Position numbers and translations under genes: made by a program. From contig JAOTON010002103.1 in NCBI GenBank assembly GCA_034440635.1, positions 778,501 to 842,500 on the forward strand: DNA of 64,000 nucleotides, read 5' to 3'. The stretch comes from Lepas anatifera (Eukaryota > Arthropoda > Thecostraca > Lepadidae). The notes under the pieces are model-generated. The model searched no databases. It was given only the letters and a program-made list of their open reading frames with translations, and was not told the origin of the DNA. Numbering within the stretch: the stretch's first letter is position 1; every line of letters starts with the position of its first letter. Shown one piece after another: positions 22,785 to 33,749 of the stretch.

Positions 22785-24728
22785 GGTCATCACAAGGGCT
22801 GTTTTTGGATGGGTAGGACCATCAAAACGGCTGCTTTTGGATGGGCAGGACTATCACATGGACTGTTTTTGGATGGGCAGGACCATCACAAGGGCTGTTT
22901 TTTGGATGGGCAGGACCATCACAAGGGCTGTTTTTGGATGGGCAGGACCGTTACAAGGGCTGTTTTTGGATGGGCAGGACCGTCACATGGGCTGTTTTTG
23001 GATGGGTAGGACCATCAAAACGGTTGCTTTTGGATGGGCAGGACTATCACAAGGGCTGTTTTTGGATGGGCAGGACTATCACACTGGCTGTTTTTGGATG
23101 GGTAGGACCATCAAATGGTTGCTTTTGGATGGGCAGGACTCTCACATGGGCTGTTTTGGGATGGGCAGGACCATCACAAGGGCTGTTTTTGGATGGAGAG
23201 GACCATCAAAACGGCTGCTTTTGGATGGGCAGGACTATCACATGGACTGTTTTTGGATGGGTAGGACCATCACACGGGCTGTTTTTGGATGGGCAGGACC
23301 ATCACAAGGGCTGTTTTTGGATGGACAGGACCATCACAAGGGCTGTTTTTGGATGGGCAGGACCATCACAAGGGCTGTTTTTGGATGGACAGGACCATCA
23401 CAAGGGCTGTTTTTGATGGGCAGGACCGTATCAATGGCTGTTTTTGGATGGGCAGGACCGTCACAAGGGCTGTTTTTGGATGGGCAGGACTATCACAAGG
23501 GCTGTTTTTGGATGGGCAGGACTATCACACGGGCTGTTTTTGGATGGGTAGGACCATCAAAACGGTTGCTTTTGGATGGACAGGACCATCACAAGGGCTG
23601 TTTTTGATGGGCAGGACCGTATCAATGGCTGTTTTTGGATGGGCAGGACCGTCACAAGGGCTGTTTTTGGATGGGCAGGACTATCACAAGGGCTGTTTTT
23701 GGATGGGCAGGACTATCACACGGGCTGTTTTTGGATGGGTAGGACCATCAAAACGGTTGCTTTTGGATGGGCAGGACTATCACAAGGGCTGTTTTTGGAT
23801 GGGCAGGACTATCACACGGGCTGTTTTTGGATGGGTAGGACCATCAAATGGTTGCTTTTGGATGGGCAGGACTCTCACATGGGCTGTTTTGGGATGGGCA
23901 GGACCATCACAAGGGCTGTTTTTGGATGGAGAGGACCATCACATGGGCTGTTTTTGGATGGGTAGGACCATCAAAACGGCTGCTTTTGGATGGGCAGGAC
24001 TATCACATGGGCTGTTTTTGGATGGGCAGGACCATCACAAGGGCTGTTTTTGGATGGACAGGACCATCACAAGGGCTGTTTTTTATGGGCAGGACCGTCA
24101 CAAGGGCTGTTTTTGGATGGGCAGGACCGTCAAAATGGCTGTTTTTGGATGGGCAGGACCGTCACAAGGGCTGTTTTTGGATGGGCAGGACTATCACAAG
24201 GGCTGTTTTTGGATGGGCAGGACTATCACACGGGCTGTTTTTGGATGGGTAGGACCATCAAAACGGTTGCTTTTGGATGGGCAGGACTATCACAAGGGCT
24301 GTTTTTGGATGGGCAGGACTATCACACGGGCTGTTTTTGGATGGGTAGGACCATCAAATGGTTACTTTTGGATGGGCAGGACTATCACATAGGCTGTTTT
24401 TGGATGGGCAGGACTATCACATGGGCTGTTTTTGGATGGGCAGGACCATCACACGGGCTGTTTTTGGATGGGCAGGACTATCACATGGGCTGTTTTTGGA
24501 TGGGCAGGACCGTCCCATGGGCTGTTTTTGGATGGGCAGGACCGTCACACGGGCTGTTTTTGGATGGGCAGGACTATCACATGGGCTGTTTTTGGATGGG
24601 CAGGACCGTCACATGGGCTGTTTTTGGGGATGGGCAGGACCGTCACATGGGCTATTTTTGGATGGGCAGGACCGTCACACAGGCTGGTTTTGGATGGGCA
24701 GGACCATCACAATGGGTGTTTTTGGATA
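22785..24728 (+). repeat. 32-bp minisatellite (about 60 units), main block
   Basis: The unit GCTGTTTTTGGATGGGCAGG plus ACCATCACAAGG recurs at a 32-bp step. Variants in the last third are CCATCACA, CTATCACA, CCGTCACA and CCATCAAAA. Because 32 is not a multiple of 3 and the unit is open in all frames, very long spurious open frames appear. Longer blocks of units are duplicated: the run around 23420-23560 reappears near 23600-23770. The array resumes as a few units at 29355-29465, beyond the LINE insertion. Confidence 0.95.
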
Positions 24729-25084
24729 GATGGATAGATAGGTAAACATTTATTTGGCGGAAACAATATGACATGTATAACAAAGAGATTGGCGCAAAAT
24801 CCCGAAGGCTTAAGTCGTGGCGCCCCTCTCATCTCTCTCATTAAAGACATCACTTTTACCGGATATATCACACACATACACACGTACACAATCACACAGT
24901 AAGATTTGGACACATACAAAGAAACAAAACAAGCAAACCAAACAAGCAAACCAGTTCCTGACCATCGTATTTGTTTTTCATGCGTCGTAAGTCGCCACCG
25001 CGAGCGGGAGCCCACCGGACGGCCGCCACCTGGCCGACACCGCCCACCGCGCCGGCCGGCACCCACCGACCGCCCCCAGCGCTA

Positions 25085-25441
25085 AATAAATATTCTTGTT
25101 TTTATAATGTAGTTTTGGAATGCCTTAGCTACCTCTCTTTCACCGCCAACGTCCAGGTCACTACCGGATATCAAAAGGACTAATTTTTCTTGTTGGGAGA
25201 ACGCATTTAAGTCGCTACCTAGAATTGCTGTTAAGGATTGAAAGAGTTCGTCACGTTGGTTGGTATAAATGAGACAAAAGAGCACGAAGTGTTTAACTGT
25301 TTCGGTTAGGTATCCACTTGAGCACTGAGGTGACAGAGTTTTTAGTAACTGGAAAGTAGGTGAATTTAGTTCAGACGCTCCTACGAGGGGTTGAGTGTGT
25401 AGTTTATTCCCTATTTTAGTCCCAAATTCGAAATATTTAGA
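25085..25441 (-). pseudogene. LINE ORF2 C-terminal fragment
   Basis: Read from 25441 leftward the frame gives KYFEFGTKIGNKLHTQ, LNSPTFQLLKTLSPQCSSGY, ETVKHFVLFCLIYTNQRDEL and a basic, aromatic end (YIIKTRIFI). This is the cysteine/histidine-containing C-terminal segment after the polymerase in jockey/CR1-like ORF2 proteins (C-S-C-G..E...HF...C..Y...R). One cysteine of the usual CSCG is replaced (CSSG). It ends at a stop just before the 3' untranslated region. Confidence 0.7.
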
Positions 25442-25689
25442 GGCTGCCGTCGGACCAAAATACTAACGAAATAGAAACGAGGGAAGAAAGAGCAGGCATA
25501 AAAACACAAACTTCATCAAAGAGGATAATGGCGGTTGAGAGCAAATAAAAGCAAAAATAACAACAAAAACAAAACCAAGCGCAGCACCGTAAGAGATAAT
25601 ACACAATACGATGCAAATGATATGATACAAAACAAAAAGATTGAATAGTGCATACTGCTTGAAACAAGTAATACAGCTAGTTAAATAAT

Positions 25690-28339
25690 AATGTTTTGAC
25701 GGAAACATGGTTGAATCAAGATGGAGCCGACTCTGAGCTGCAAATTGGATTACCGGACCACTCGTGGTTCCGTAAGGACAGGACGACTCACGGAGGAGGA
25801 GTAGCGTGTGCTGTTCGAACTGATCTGCACCCGATTAGAAGAGTCGAATTAGAAACAAACGACACGGAGATGCTCGTAGTCGAGCTAAGAACATCCCCCA
25901 GCCTCATTATCGCTGCCTGCTATTGCAAGCCCGCCCCGGATGGTGGTATTCTCCAAAGGACGATGGCGGCACTGCGGGATATAGTTAACCGACAACCAAC
26001 TCGCCGTGTGATTATCGTCGGGGATTTCAACATTCCAGAACTTAAGTAGACTGAATCAGCCTCCGGTTGGGCCCGACAAACCGGTGACCGTGTATCCCAG
26101 CGTGCAACTGAGTTTTTGGACGCCTGTGCATTGGCTGGACTGAGACAACATGTATCATCACCGACGCGTGGTAATAATACGTTAGACCTTGTACTGTCTA
26201 CAAAACTGGATGTGATCACCTCCACTCGAGATGGAGTGTTTTACTCAGATCACCAGGAAATTGTATGCGTTTTAAGATCTGTAAAATCTCATGTTCCCTT
26301 GGCCACAAGGTCCCGTGTTTTTAACTACAGGCGTGCTGATTTCACTGGATTGAAGCGTGCACTCGAATTAGTTCCATGAACATTTCTTCATAACTTGCAC
26401 GTTGACGAAGCTGTTGATTTGTTTTATAGTGTGTTAGATTCCGCATTTTGTGACTTTATTCCTGTTGTGTCGATCAAAAGAAAGTTTCCTCCGTGGTTTA
26501 ATCGTGAATTGAGGGGCGCTTTAAAGGAAAAGGAAACAGCCTTTCGCAGAATGAAACGCAACAGGAGTGATGTAACGGCTTCAGAGTTTCGCCAGAAGAG
26601 GGCACTATTTAAGAATCTCTCGGATGTTAGGTATGGTGAATACTTGGTAAAGTTAACGCACGAGTTCAAGACTAATCCCAAAAGGTTCTGGTCATTCTTG
26701 AAATGCATCAAAGGGGGAAAATATTCACTTCCGGTTCTGAAATTTAACGGTGTCAGTGTCACGGATGACCGAGAGCGAGCAAATATTCTTAATCGTGCTT
26801 TCTCTTCCAAGTTTACTGAACCAGGTGCAGCTTATCTACCAGACGCCCCCGATTTTAACCTTCAGTCACTCAGGGAGTTTCATTGTAACACAGAAGCTGT
26901 ACGGGCGATCCTGGAGGAAATTCCAGTGGCCAAGGCCTGTGGACCAGATGGAGTTAGCGCAAGAATAATTAATGAATGTCACGATGAGCTATCGGTTCCG
27001 CTTACAATCATTTATAACTTAGCTCTGGCACAAGGCACTTTCCCGAAATTGTGGAAACAAGCAAACGTCATTCCAATACACAAAAAAGGTAGCATCTCTG
27101 ATCCCTCAAATTATAGATCTATCTCCCTCACCCCTCTTTTTGGCAGGGTGCTTGAGTGAATCATGTATGTTCAACTCTTGAATCATGTACGTCCAGCCAT
27201 TTCTTCTGCCCAACATGGTTTTGTTACCAAAAGGTCATGCGTGACCAACTTGGCCAGTCTTTTGAAAACAGGATGAGGCTCAATTTCTTCGAGCACTCAG
27301 ACAGATTGCATTTATACGGATTATTCGGCTGCATCCCAAAGTGTTAACCACGCCCTCCTTCTTCATAAACTAAAAAATTCATATAATCTATCTGGCCTGG
27401 CCCTGAAACTGCTGAAATCATATATTTATGACAGACAGCAACGTACTATTGTTAATGGTAAATGCTCACAGTGGTCCCATGTTAAGTCTGTCACACCGGA
27501 AGGTGGGCTGTTGTCTCCCCTTTTGTTCGCCTTATTCATCAACGATCTTCCTTCTAATATAAAGTCACATTGCATGAGTGTCACCACCGGCAAAAAAGTG
27601 GGGGGGGCAGCCAAACATCAACCTGATGCTGACAAAAAACTTTCAACATCAGGATCAAAAACTGTTCGAATTTGGACTCCTCGTTGCCTTCCGCAGCGGC
27701 TGGATATAAGAATGTCCGGCTTTCTCTCATTTTGACTGAGATCGTGAAATTTTTGGCCAAAAAGTGGGGAGGGGGCCAGGCCCCCTGGCCCCCCTTTTCC
27801 GACGCGTATGTCACATTGTTTAATGTTTGCAGATGATGTCAAAATATTCAGAACGACAACCTCTCCAAACGATTCGGCGCTCTTGCAAGAGGACTTGTGT
27901 AAACTTTGCACTTGGTCTCAAACCTGGAAATTACGCCTAAATCCTTCAAAATGTAAATCATTTGGGATGACCCTCAAGAAAATTCCACTGCGAACCACAT
28001 ATTTCATTCAAAACACAGCTCTGGAACATGTTAATTCAATTCGGGACCTAGGTGTCATTCTTGACGAAAAAATTAACATTTGGCCCACACATTGACAATA
28101 CAGTAAACAAAGCAAACAGGGCCGTAGGCGTTTTATTTCGATCCTTCCAAAAACTTCCAAAAATGTATACAATATGTTTTAGGGCGCATTTTTTAGCGAT
28201 GTGAGCATGATGTTTTATTATTCTGTAAGTGTTGCTATCATTCGTGCATGTATGTATATAATTGTATCACAATGACTTCGTCCATAATTGGGAATACCCG
28301 TCGACGATTGAATAAATAAATTGAAATTAAAATTGAAAT
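25690..28339 (+). mobile_element. Jockey/CR1-like LINE, 5'-truncated, with internal loss
   Basis: It starts inside the endonuclease (LTETWLNQDG at 25696) and keeps the GDFNIPE motif (near 26030), the YSDHQEIVC motif (near 26245) and the reverse transcriptase from about 26900. Then come CGPDGVSARIINE, PIHKKGSISDPSNYRSISLT, AQHGFVTKRSC, TPEGGLLSPLLFALFINDLP, FADD and LNPSKC. Stops at about 26047, 26377, 27157 and 27273 break the frame. A 237-bp MITE cuts the FADD region. Homology jumps near 28190 to a 3' untranslated region ending in AATAAATAAATTGAAATT. It is a dead copy. Confidence 0.8.
27573..27809. mobile_element. 237-bp MITE with 9-bp target duplication, inside LINE
   Basis: The insert is flanked by GTCACATTG at 27564-27572 and 27810-27818. 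Removing it and one repeat restores the LINE protein (KSHC-LMFADDV), so the site is certain. One end reads ATACGCGTCGGAAAAGGGG on minus. The inner sequence is related, in opposite orientation, to the insert at 61159-61443, which also has a 9-bp duplication. Nine-base duplications are typical of Mutator-like elements. Terminal inverted repeats are short and poor, so superfamily assignment is tentative. Confidence 0.75.
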
Positions 28340-28774
28340 GTAAGTACATGCACGGGGCAAAAAGAATAGAAATAACAAAATCAAATTAAGAACAAAACAA
28401 GCACTGCAGAGCAAGAACTTTACTAGAAGGCAAAGCAGACAAACAAAATATGGCAATAACAAAAGCAAGTTTAGAAACAAAACAAAATATGCACAGATTG
28501 CCACAGAGCGAGATCTAACCAGAGGCAAATAGGCAAAACAAAATATGACAAAATGAAAGTCATGAAAGAGACATGAGCGTGGTCGCTGAAAAAAATATCC
28601 TAGTTGAGAGTCTGTGTTTAAATTTACGTTTTAAGGTTTAAGGCCCATATATGCGGCAGAACAAAGACAACAAAAGTAAACCGAGATCATAGACGAAAAA
28701 CGTTATATGAAGCAAACAATGAGACAAATTTTCGCAAAAAACCAACATACAAGCCACGAACACAAAAAGGAAGT

Positions 28775-29260
28775 CATAACTCTAAAGAGCAAAAATGCTT
28801 GATGCCAGGTCCTCTGACATGGGCTGGCTGGGAGTGCGGCAGCCGCGTCGGCTGCGCCCGAGCACCACCTAAGCAAGACACAGTTGACACTGTTTTACGT
28901 GTTGCCAAAGAGCTCCAGCCTAGTTCCTGGTGCAGCTTTGCCGTAGGTGTTCTTCTTTTGGCCCCAGTGATCAACCTCGCCGCTCTGTTTTGGAGTCGTT
29001 CTAGTAGGATGGCGTCAGTTTTGGTCATCAGTCCGTCAAAAAAGTGCCACAATAGTCAAAGTAGGGTCTTACGTAGATGGTGTAGATTTTGTCGAGAGTG
29101 GGTCTTGGGATATGTTGTGCAATTGGGTATATTGGGCCGAGTGCCTTGTTAATTTGCTTCAGGGTATTATTGACATGTTCGTGGAATCGTAGGTTACTGG
29201 AGAAGGTGATTTCCAGATGTTTGTGATTTTGGCTTTTAGATAATTTGGTTTCAAAATTTC
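28775..29260 (-). pseudogene. LINE reverse transcriptase thumb/connection fragment
   Basis: The minus strand encodes KHLEITFSSNLRFHEHVNNT, then RPTLDKIYTIYVRPYFDYCG, then ERLQNRAARLITGAKRRTPT and LHQELGWSSL. This is the well-conserved segment after the polymerase palm of jockey/CR1-like LINEs (L..LQNRAAR.ITG). A frameshift lies near 29050. It ends in non-homologous sequence by 28775. Confidence 0.75.
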
Positions 29261-29354
29261 AATATTGGTCCCACAGCTTCTCGACGGAGGGAAAAATTTT
29301 GCTGGACTGTTTTGGATGGATGAAAAGTAATGGCCCAGTCTCGAGTAATGGCCC

Positions 29355-29465
29355 AGTCTCAGTCTCGCTGTTTGGATGGGCAGGACCGTCACACGGGCTG
29401 TTTTTGGAAGGGCAGGACCGTCACAATGACTGTTTTTGGAGGGGCAGGACCATCACAGGGGCTGT
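29355..29465 (+). repeat. 32-bp minisatellite, distal remnant (3-4 units)
   Basis: Units GTTTTTGGA.GGGCAGGACC and TCACA..GGCT match the array at 22785-24728 and share its orientation. The remnant marks the far side of the LINE insertion. Next to it are two copies of AATGGCCCAGTCTC. Confidence 0.85.
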
Positions 29466-30224
29466 TTGCCTGGCGCGCGTGCGCGCTACGCCATGGCAAG
29501 GACACCACCAGAGCAGCACCAAGGATTCCGGGAATCAGTTATAAACAGAGCGGACCTCATGTCCTGATGTCCGGCTTCTATAAACACTGCCCAGCGCGGC
29601 GGCTGGGCGCGGCCTCCGGCGGTGGCGGCTACACTGCACGCCTGCCCAATCGCCTGGCGCTGCTGCTGAGTTCCGCTGTTTTCAAACCGATTACGAATAT
29701 TCCGGTCCGCATAACCTTCTGGTGTCCACAGAATGACAATAAAACCGTGAGAGAAACATGTCTTAACTGACAATCATCTTTAATTTGATGTTTTCAGCAC
29801 TGGATATACGCTTGACTCAGCACTGGATATACGCTTGACTCAGCACTGGATATACGCTTGACTCAGCACTGGATACGGGGTGGGTACATGCTGGAGCAGT
29901 GGCGGATACATGGGGGGGGCTCGACCCACTCCCGCCGAGATGTCTGAGCGGCTATAGTAACTGCATTGCCGGTGGCTGCTCCGAGGCAATGACGAGGGAG
30001 GCTCCAGCCCCCCTCCCCCCAACCCGAAATGAAGTCCCAGACCAGTCACTGTGCTGGGCTCAGTGCTGAATATAAACTGGACACCTTTGTACACTCCAGC
30101 ATTCCTTAACCTTAAAATAAACCAGGCACAGCGATTATACGTCGACAGTCCTGAGTCTGAGTCAAAACAATCAACCATTGTTCAACCAGGTTTTAACAGT
30201 TAAGTTGGTCAAATCATTCGCAAG
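29466..30224. other. Unassigned region with 23-bp repeat and transposon-end motif
   Basis: A GC-rich stretch (29470-29720) has overlapping open frames but no recognisable protein. A 23-bp unit (ACTGGATATACGCTTGACTC plus AGC) is repeated 3 to 4 times at 29799-29880. A CAGTGGCGGATAC terminus of hAT-like type lies near 29906 without a detected partner. Confidence 0.4.
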
Positions 30225-31427
30225 CAGGGCATTTTTTAAAAGAAAATATTAGTTGGGGGAATTTCTTGTGCCAGCCATTATAGTGTCTTCAGGGGATCAA
30301 GACCCATTTGGAGGGGGAGGGGGTTAATAAAACTAAGAAGACACCTCAGTGTTCATATAATGTTTCCCAACATATGAGCTATTCCTTCTTCTTAAGATCA
30401 TAGAAGCTCCCGCAATGTATTCCAAATGAATAAACTATTTTCTTCTTTTTCTTTATGAGTGTGGCAAGGTAAGTAAATTCCTCAAGTGTCGAACACATGT
30501 GGTTTATCGAGACAAGTTTGTGTGGCTAAATCGAGACAAGTTTTTGTGTACATACAAGTTATTGTGTACATTTACATGATGTGTGTCTGTTGCTGTCAAA
30601 ATGATCTAGGGAATGAAGTGCAAAACCAGCTTAATGATTTTTGGGGCTTATCGACGCACCAGCTGTCAGGGTCATATGGCGTCACCACCTCTTTCCCTGT
30701 TGGAAGGGTTTCTCGGGAGCCAGTGTAATGATTCTGACGAAGGGCTAAAGCTGAGTATATAATCTTTACCAGTTTTTAACATCAAAGACTCGATGAGAAA
30801 GGCCAGCTAACAACTTATCAATTTTAACAACTTGTCAGAAAGCAAGTTTGATGCAGCGATCTCAATATCAATTTCACGCATGCTGCCACCACAATAATCA
30901 TTAAATTGGCTAAGCACTTCACACCGCCACTCCAGCAACCAATCTGACACGCTTTGACTACACCGTGTCCCGCCTAATCCACGAAAGAGCTCTGAGCGCT
31001 GACAACTGACCGCGTATGAAATGAGAGCAGCATTCAATCCCACGGTACTGGCTGGGGTGGAGAGAGCACGATGTTTGATCGGTTGTAGGCTTCAGCACTA
31101 GGATTAGTTAATGCTGATGCTGTTTTGCCGGCATTTCTCGAACTACGCGTTTTGTTTCGTCTTCGCACGATGGAGTAGATAGTTACTGGTTGAAATTTGT
31201 GAACACAATTTTTTTGGATGGCCAATTTGGAACCAGCAATGGAACAAAATAATTATCATCGGGTGGTGTTCAGTCTTTATTTCATTATGTGAGTTTGCGT
31301 TTGTTTAATTTTAAATCAACTCCTGTCTACTTCATTGGGGGGGGCGATTGCCGGGCACTGGGGGAGGCATTTCTGCCGACTGGGGGGGGGCAAGTGGCCC
31401 CCCAGTTACCATGTTAAAAATGCCCTG
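30225..31427. mobile_element. hAT-like non-autonomous element, copy 1 (1.2 kb)
   Basis: Terminal inverted repeats are CAGGGCATTTTTTAA on the left and the complement of CAGGGCATTTTTAA on the right. The flanks are an 8-bp duplication with one transition (TTCGCAAG at 30217-30224, TTCACAAG at 31428-31435). No transposase is encoded. The interior is colinear with the element at 59692-62032 once two insertions are removed from that copy (1203 bp here, about 1194 bp there). The right part carries G-rich runs and a CTGGGGGG-type end. The hAT assignment rests on the CAGGG terminus and 8-bp duplication. Confidence 0.8.
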
Positions 31428-31435
31428 TTCACAAG

Positions 31436-31999
31436 AGTTGCACGTTGCAGATTGTAACGGATCGATCAGAAAATGCAAGCAATTTCGGATCTGGAAATGC
31501 ACTGCGATTCCCTCTGTTATTACACCGAATTTTCAGATAGAGGTTGTATTCAAGGTGATAATCATTGTTTACCGACAAATTGGCCAGGACTGGTTGGGAA
31601 ACTTGGAATCTGGACAGATATTAATAATTATTTTCACGTTGAGCAGGGGGAGGGCAGTGCTAACATCCCCGATGGGGCCCGGAGCGACCCAACCACTACT
31701 GCGTAAAAAATGACCATATGTGGCCAACTTCAAGCCGACAATATACTTCAAAAAGCAACACGGTCAAAAAGTAACAATTAGCCAGATTCCGAATAAATTA
31801 AAGGGAATGTGGCACCGTGGTCGAATCCAGGAATTTAGTGTAATAAGGGGTATTTTCAGCCGAAAAACCATGAAAATCAGGAGTTTCAAGACAAATGATT
31901 GATTGAATACCGGGTTTTCCTGCATGCTTTACAACTTGGCTATCTCCGTTAAAATCACGTTATAAAGGTGCTACGTTCCCTTTAACACCACCTCCGAAG
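31436..31999. other. Unassigned region with a dispersed repeat
   Basis: No gene is recognised. A ~85-bp segment at 31806-31890 (AATCCAGGAATTTAGTGTAA then AAGGGGTATTTTCAGCCGAA) recurs at 44107-44190 in the same orientation with about 85 percent identity by eye. This marks a further dispersed element. Confidence 0.45.
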
Positions 32000-32182
32000 T
32001 CAGTGGTGCCCACGGAGGCGGCGACACGCTCAACTGCCGAGGTGGTGCAGCTCCTGCGCGAGTCTTCTACCCTGGATACACGAGCAGCCTCGGTACGCAC
32101 CACTACGTCCCGACGGAATGTGGCCAGGATCGTTCGATTGTTAGAAGACAATTCATTCTATTTGAATGAACTATTTACGTAA
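32000..32182 (+). CDS. Possible 3'-terminal exon of an unidentified gene
   Basis: A GC-rich open frame of about 60 codons reads VVPTEAATRSTAEVVQLLRE, SSTLDTRAASVRTTTSRRNV and ARIVRLLEDNSFYLNELFT before a stop at 32180-32182. It is preceded by pyrimidine-rich sequence ending in AG. A polyadenylation signal (AATAAA) follows at 32263-32268. The predicted peptide is helical with heptad-like leucines (possible short coiled coil). The composition contrasts with the AT-rich flanks. No family is recognised and the upstream exons were not found. It could be the end of a gene tandem to the one starting at 32866, but this is inference. Confidence 0.35.
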   Translation, partial: SVVPTEAATRSTAEVVQLLRESSTLDTRAASVRTTTSRRNVARIVRLLEDNSFYLNELFT

Positions 32183-32498
32183 GCTTATTTAATTTATGTT
32201 GCATCATTTGGAAGATAATTTATAGTCAAGTTACTGATATCCCATGAAAATATTGTATATTAAATAAAAACTTTATCGAATTATCAAATGCTAGGTACAG
32301 ACTAACCCCATGGTCTCTTTTCCAAAGAACCAGGACTGAGTGGCAGACCGTACCAGGCGCTCGGATACATGAGTCGATTGGGCCGTTGCAGCGGGCAGTA
32401 CGGCTCTGAGGCTGCCCAATGCCCACGTATCCGGGCATGCGGCGCCGCCGCCGGCGCGCTCTGTTGTTGCAGGCCGTCTGCGCCGCAGTCGCACTGGT

Positions 32499-32531
32499 AC
32501 CACGTCACAGCCCGTGTGTGACGTCACGTGA
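32499..32531 (+). promoter_or_regulatory. Overlapping CRE and E-box upstream of the SANT-like gene
   Basis: TGACGTCA (32519-32526) overlaps TCACGTGA (32524-32531), giving a combined CRE/CACGTG site about 335 bp upstream of the start codon at 32866. A further CACGTCA half-site lies at 32501. The surroundings are GC- and CpG-rich, as expected for a housekeeping promoter. Binding by bZIP and bHLH-zip factors is a family-level expectation. Confidence 0.45.
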
Positions 32532-32865
32532 CGCGCCGCAGCACCCCCCTTGTTCCCAACGCGTCTCTGATATGTGTATTCACGTGGTCCTGCACCAGTG
32601 CTAACAGCACGGGCACACCTGTCAGCTGTTCCCTTCTGCTGAGAGCAGCACCCACGCAACAGAGGTAGCCTCAGCGGCTGAAGAGGCGTTTCTGGTGGTG
32701 ACCCTGCACCGTTGGGCGGTCCCTGGCGGCGCCTCTGCGAGCGGCCGCCGGCAGCCCGCCGAGCCGCGCCGCTGCAGTGAGGCCCGGGAGACGGCGGCGT
32801 GCGAGTGACTGCGCAGTGGTATCGAGAGAAAACACGGAGAGTGACACAGGTAGAGCGAGGGAGTG

Positions 32866-33057
32866 ATGGCAGCGGGCAGGAGCGAGATGCGGCCTGATCG
32901 GCTGGCCGGGGAGGACGAAAACCTCACCATTTGGAGCGACACTGAGACTGCGCTGTTTCTCAAGATATGGCGACGACCCGATGTACAGACGGCGCTCCGG
33001 CAGTACACCAGAAAACGGCCCATCTGGAAGAAGGTGTCGGCGGAGCTGGCGGCAGAG
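32866..33057 (+). CDS. Trihelix / Myb-SANT-like DNA-binding protein, first exon
   Basis: The exon encodes 64 residues from an ATG at 32866 to a strong donor (CAGAG|GTGAGT) at 33057/33058, ending in phase 0. After a short acidic lead comes TIWSDTETALFLKIWRRPDV, then TRKRPIWKKVSAELAAE. The W-S-D-x-E-T.A-L-x2-I-W and R-P-I-W-K-K-V-x2-E-L spacing is that of the first two helices of trihelix/Myb-SANT-like domains (Myb_DNA-bind_4 type), which bind DNA in the nucleus and often descend from transposon proteins. The third helix should lie in the next exon, which was not found in the window. The exon is CpG-rich with a CRE/E-box upstream. It is probably a functional gene, but only its start is visible. 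Confidence 0.65.
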
Positions 33058-33749
33058 GTGAGTTCCCACCGTTTGCAGGCGAGACACGGGCCCAGACCGC
33101 CCCATGTAGCTTACTACCACTGAGTGGTGGTGGGTCGGTGAGTCATTGTCAACGAAAGGACAGGGGAGTGGCACAGGTCCCAGATACATAGGGCTGCCGC
33201 ATGAACAAGGAGTAATCATAGTGGAGACTTACTTACCGTGTAGTTATGCTGAAGAGAGCTCTCGTCACTCGCCGGTTCCTGCGCCGGAGTAATGTTCGGG
33301 TGGCTACGCGATTCCAGGCGCTGCCAGCGAGCACACGGTATTAGAGAACCAAGCACCGACACACCGCCCTCCCTGGGCTTCTGCTGGCCTCTGCTAGTTT
33401 CCGGTAACTGTTCATAGGTGGCAGCAGTGAAGCTCCGTGGTCGGGCGAGAACGATTTTCCGACGTCGTTGGTTAGAGAGCTGCAGAATGGTCATGGTCAG
33501 AGCTGCAGGGTTATGAACACGGCATGGAGAGACTCGAATGAAGGGCGGCCAGGGCGGAAATAACGGGGAGGGCGAGTGCAGCACCCGGCGCTATCGTTTC
33601 TAAAGGCGGGGTGGGGAGGGGGGAGTGAAACATACCCGCCCATACGCTTTTGTAGCCGCTAGTTGATTGCATGATGTCAGCTCATCAGTCTGCTGGATCC
33701 GTTCGTTATTTGTTGCGGTGAGCGTTGCCACTGCAACCTCGTTGGTACC
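33058..33749 (+). other. Start of the intron of the SANT-like gene
   Basis: The sequence follows the GTGAGT donor. No further exon with a third SANT helix was recognised here. Open frames on the minus strand (33216-33584) do not resemble known proteins. Confidence 0.35.

Larger units (their letters stand above)
24729..29303 (-). mobile_element. Minus-strand LINE inserted in the 32-bp minisatellite (split)
   Basis: The 3' end lies at 24729, with a short tail of GATA/GATG-type repeats (seen on plus as ATAGATGGATAGATAGG) after an AATAAATG signal on minus. ORF2 C-terminal sequence lies at 25085-25441 and polymerase sequence at 28775-29260. Minisatellite sequence flanks both ends: TGTTTTTGGAT at 24717-24728 and TGTTTTGGATGG at 29304. 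The simplest reading is one 5'-truncated LINE inserted in the array and later interrupted by the plus-strand LINE at 25690-28339. T-rich minus-strand stretches at 25442-25689 and 28340-28774 are unassigned parts. Confidence 0.55.

Noticed and set aside
22837..24745. Very long plus-strand open frames rich in Gly, Trp and Phe
   Set aside because: They are translations of the 32-bp minisatellite, which lacks stops in every frame. Three frames are open at once and there is no start, domain or splice context.
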